A stretch of 6,394 nucleotides of DNA, from contig CALMDN010000534.1 in NCBI GenBank assembly GCA_937864935.1, forward strand, positions 1 to 6,394. The letters run 5' to 3'. The DNA comes from an uncultured Bacteroidales bacterium (GTDB lineage: Bacteria; Bacteroidota; Bacteroidia; Bacteroidales; Lentimicrobiaceae). The notes under the pieces were generated by a model, which ran no database searches, was not told the DNA's origin, and saw only the letters and a list, made by a program, of their open reading frames with translations. A program made the position numbers and the translations under genes. This document shows positions 6,182 through 6,394 of this stretch, one piece after another; positions within the stretch are counted from its first letter, which is position 1, and each line of letters begins with the position of its first letter.

Positions 6182-6394
6182 TCAGTTTTGTTCTGTTTTT
6201 GCAGTTTCAGGAATAAACGACCACTCATGCGGGGCGCACACCATTTTGCAGACCAGGTTTGCATTGGGGCAGGTACATTCGCCAAAGGCTTTTTCGATGA
6301 TTTTCCGCTGGCGCACGGCATGCAGCCTGCTTGAACCGGGGGCCGGACTGCCGCTTTCGGGGCGCGCCACCAGCAATATGTCTGTTTCCTTGAA
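6182..6394 (-). CDS. sucA: 2-oxoglutarate dehydrogenase E1, C-terminal fragment (cut by window edge)
   Basis: Only the last 70 codons are present; the reading frame continues off the right edge. E1 is the thiamine diphosphate-dependent subunit that decarboxylates 2-oxoglutarate and succinylates the lipoyl group of E2. The visible part, LLVARPESGSPAPGSS followed by LHAVRQRKIIEKAFG, resembles the conserved C-terminus of E1o (R-x-x-S-x-S-P-A-x-G, then a helix ending in KAF). The position six bases upstream of sucB supports the assignment strongly. After KAFG comes a 32-residue tail with four cysteines (C-x-C-x6-C-x3-C) and a nearby histidine, not found in the well-known E. coli enzyme, which ends soon after this helix. 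The stop codon is TGA at 6182-6184. The operon promoter lies outside the window. Confidence 0.85.
   Translation of the reverse strand, partial: FKETDILLVARPESGSPAPGSSRLHAVRQRKIIEKAFGECTCPNANLVCKMVCAPHEWSFIPETAKTEQN

Noticed and set aside
5795..6334. Open frame of 179 codons on the plus strand opposite sucB and sucA
   Set aside because: It is a Gly/Arg-rich mirror of the Ala/Pro linker and lipoyl domain of E2, and it spans the junction of two well-supported genes.

Overview
The window looks like chromosomal DNA from a member of the Bacteroidota, most likely a Bacteroidales or Marinilabiliales-type organism. The clearest marker is the secreted protein at 2640-3842, which ends in a type IX secretion (T9SS) type A sorting domain, a signal restricted to that phylum. 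Ribosome binding sites are weak or absent before most genes. A TAnnTTTG element, the Bacteroidota -7 promoter box, sits just upstream of the thioesterase. No taxonomic search was possible, so the level below phylum is inference.

Layout from left to right. Bases 1-140 are a short non-coding tail with a small hairpin and a C-rich degenerate tandem repeat. On the minus strand follow a gamma-class carbonic anhydrase-like protein (141-674) and, upstream of it, L-aspartate oxidase NadB (744-2339), 69 bases apart and probably co-transcribed. Bases 2340-2639 are a divergent intergenic region with two convincing inverted repeats. On the plus strand come a secreted seven-bladed Ycf48-like beta-propeller with a T9SS domain (2640-3842) and an acyl-ACP thioesterase (4086-4838). 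Bases 4839-4891 form a convergent junction. On the minus strand lie the complete E2 subunit of 2-oxoglutarate dehydrogenase (4892-6175) and, six bases upstream, the last 70 codons of its E1 subunit (6182-6394), cut by the window edge.

The metabolic genes are housekeeping: de novo NAD synthesis (NadB), the oxidative TCA cycle (E1/E2 of 2-oxoglutarate dehydrogenase), release of fatty acids from acyl carrier protein, and a zinc-hexapeptide enzyme. A tight E1-E2 operon implies a complete oxidative TCA cycle and fits an aerobic or facultative lifestyle. The propeller gene is the accessory element. It is visibly more AT-rich than its neighbours and has no obvious functional link to them.

I found no RNA gene, mobile element, CRISPR array or defence system, and no clear sign of an undescribed multi-gene system. 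The points most worth a second look are the cysteine-rich tail of the E1 subunit, the glycine-free subunit-binding domain of E2, and the hairpins around nadB and the propeller gene.
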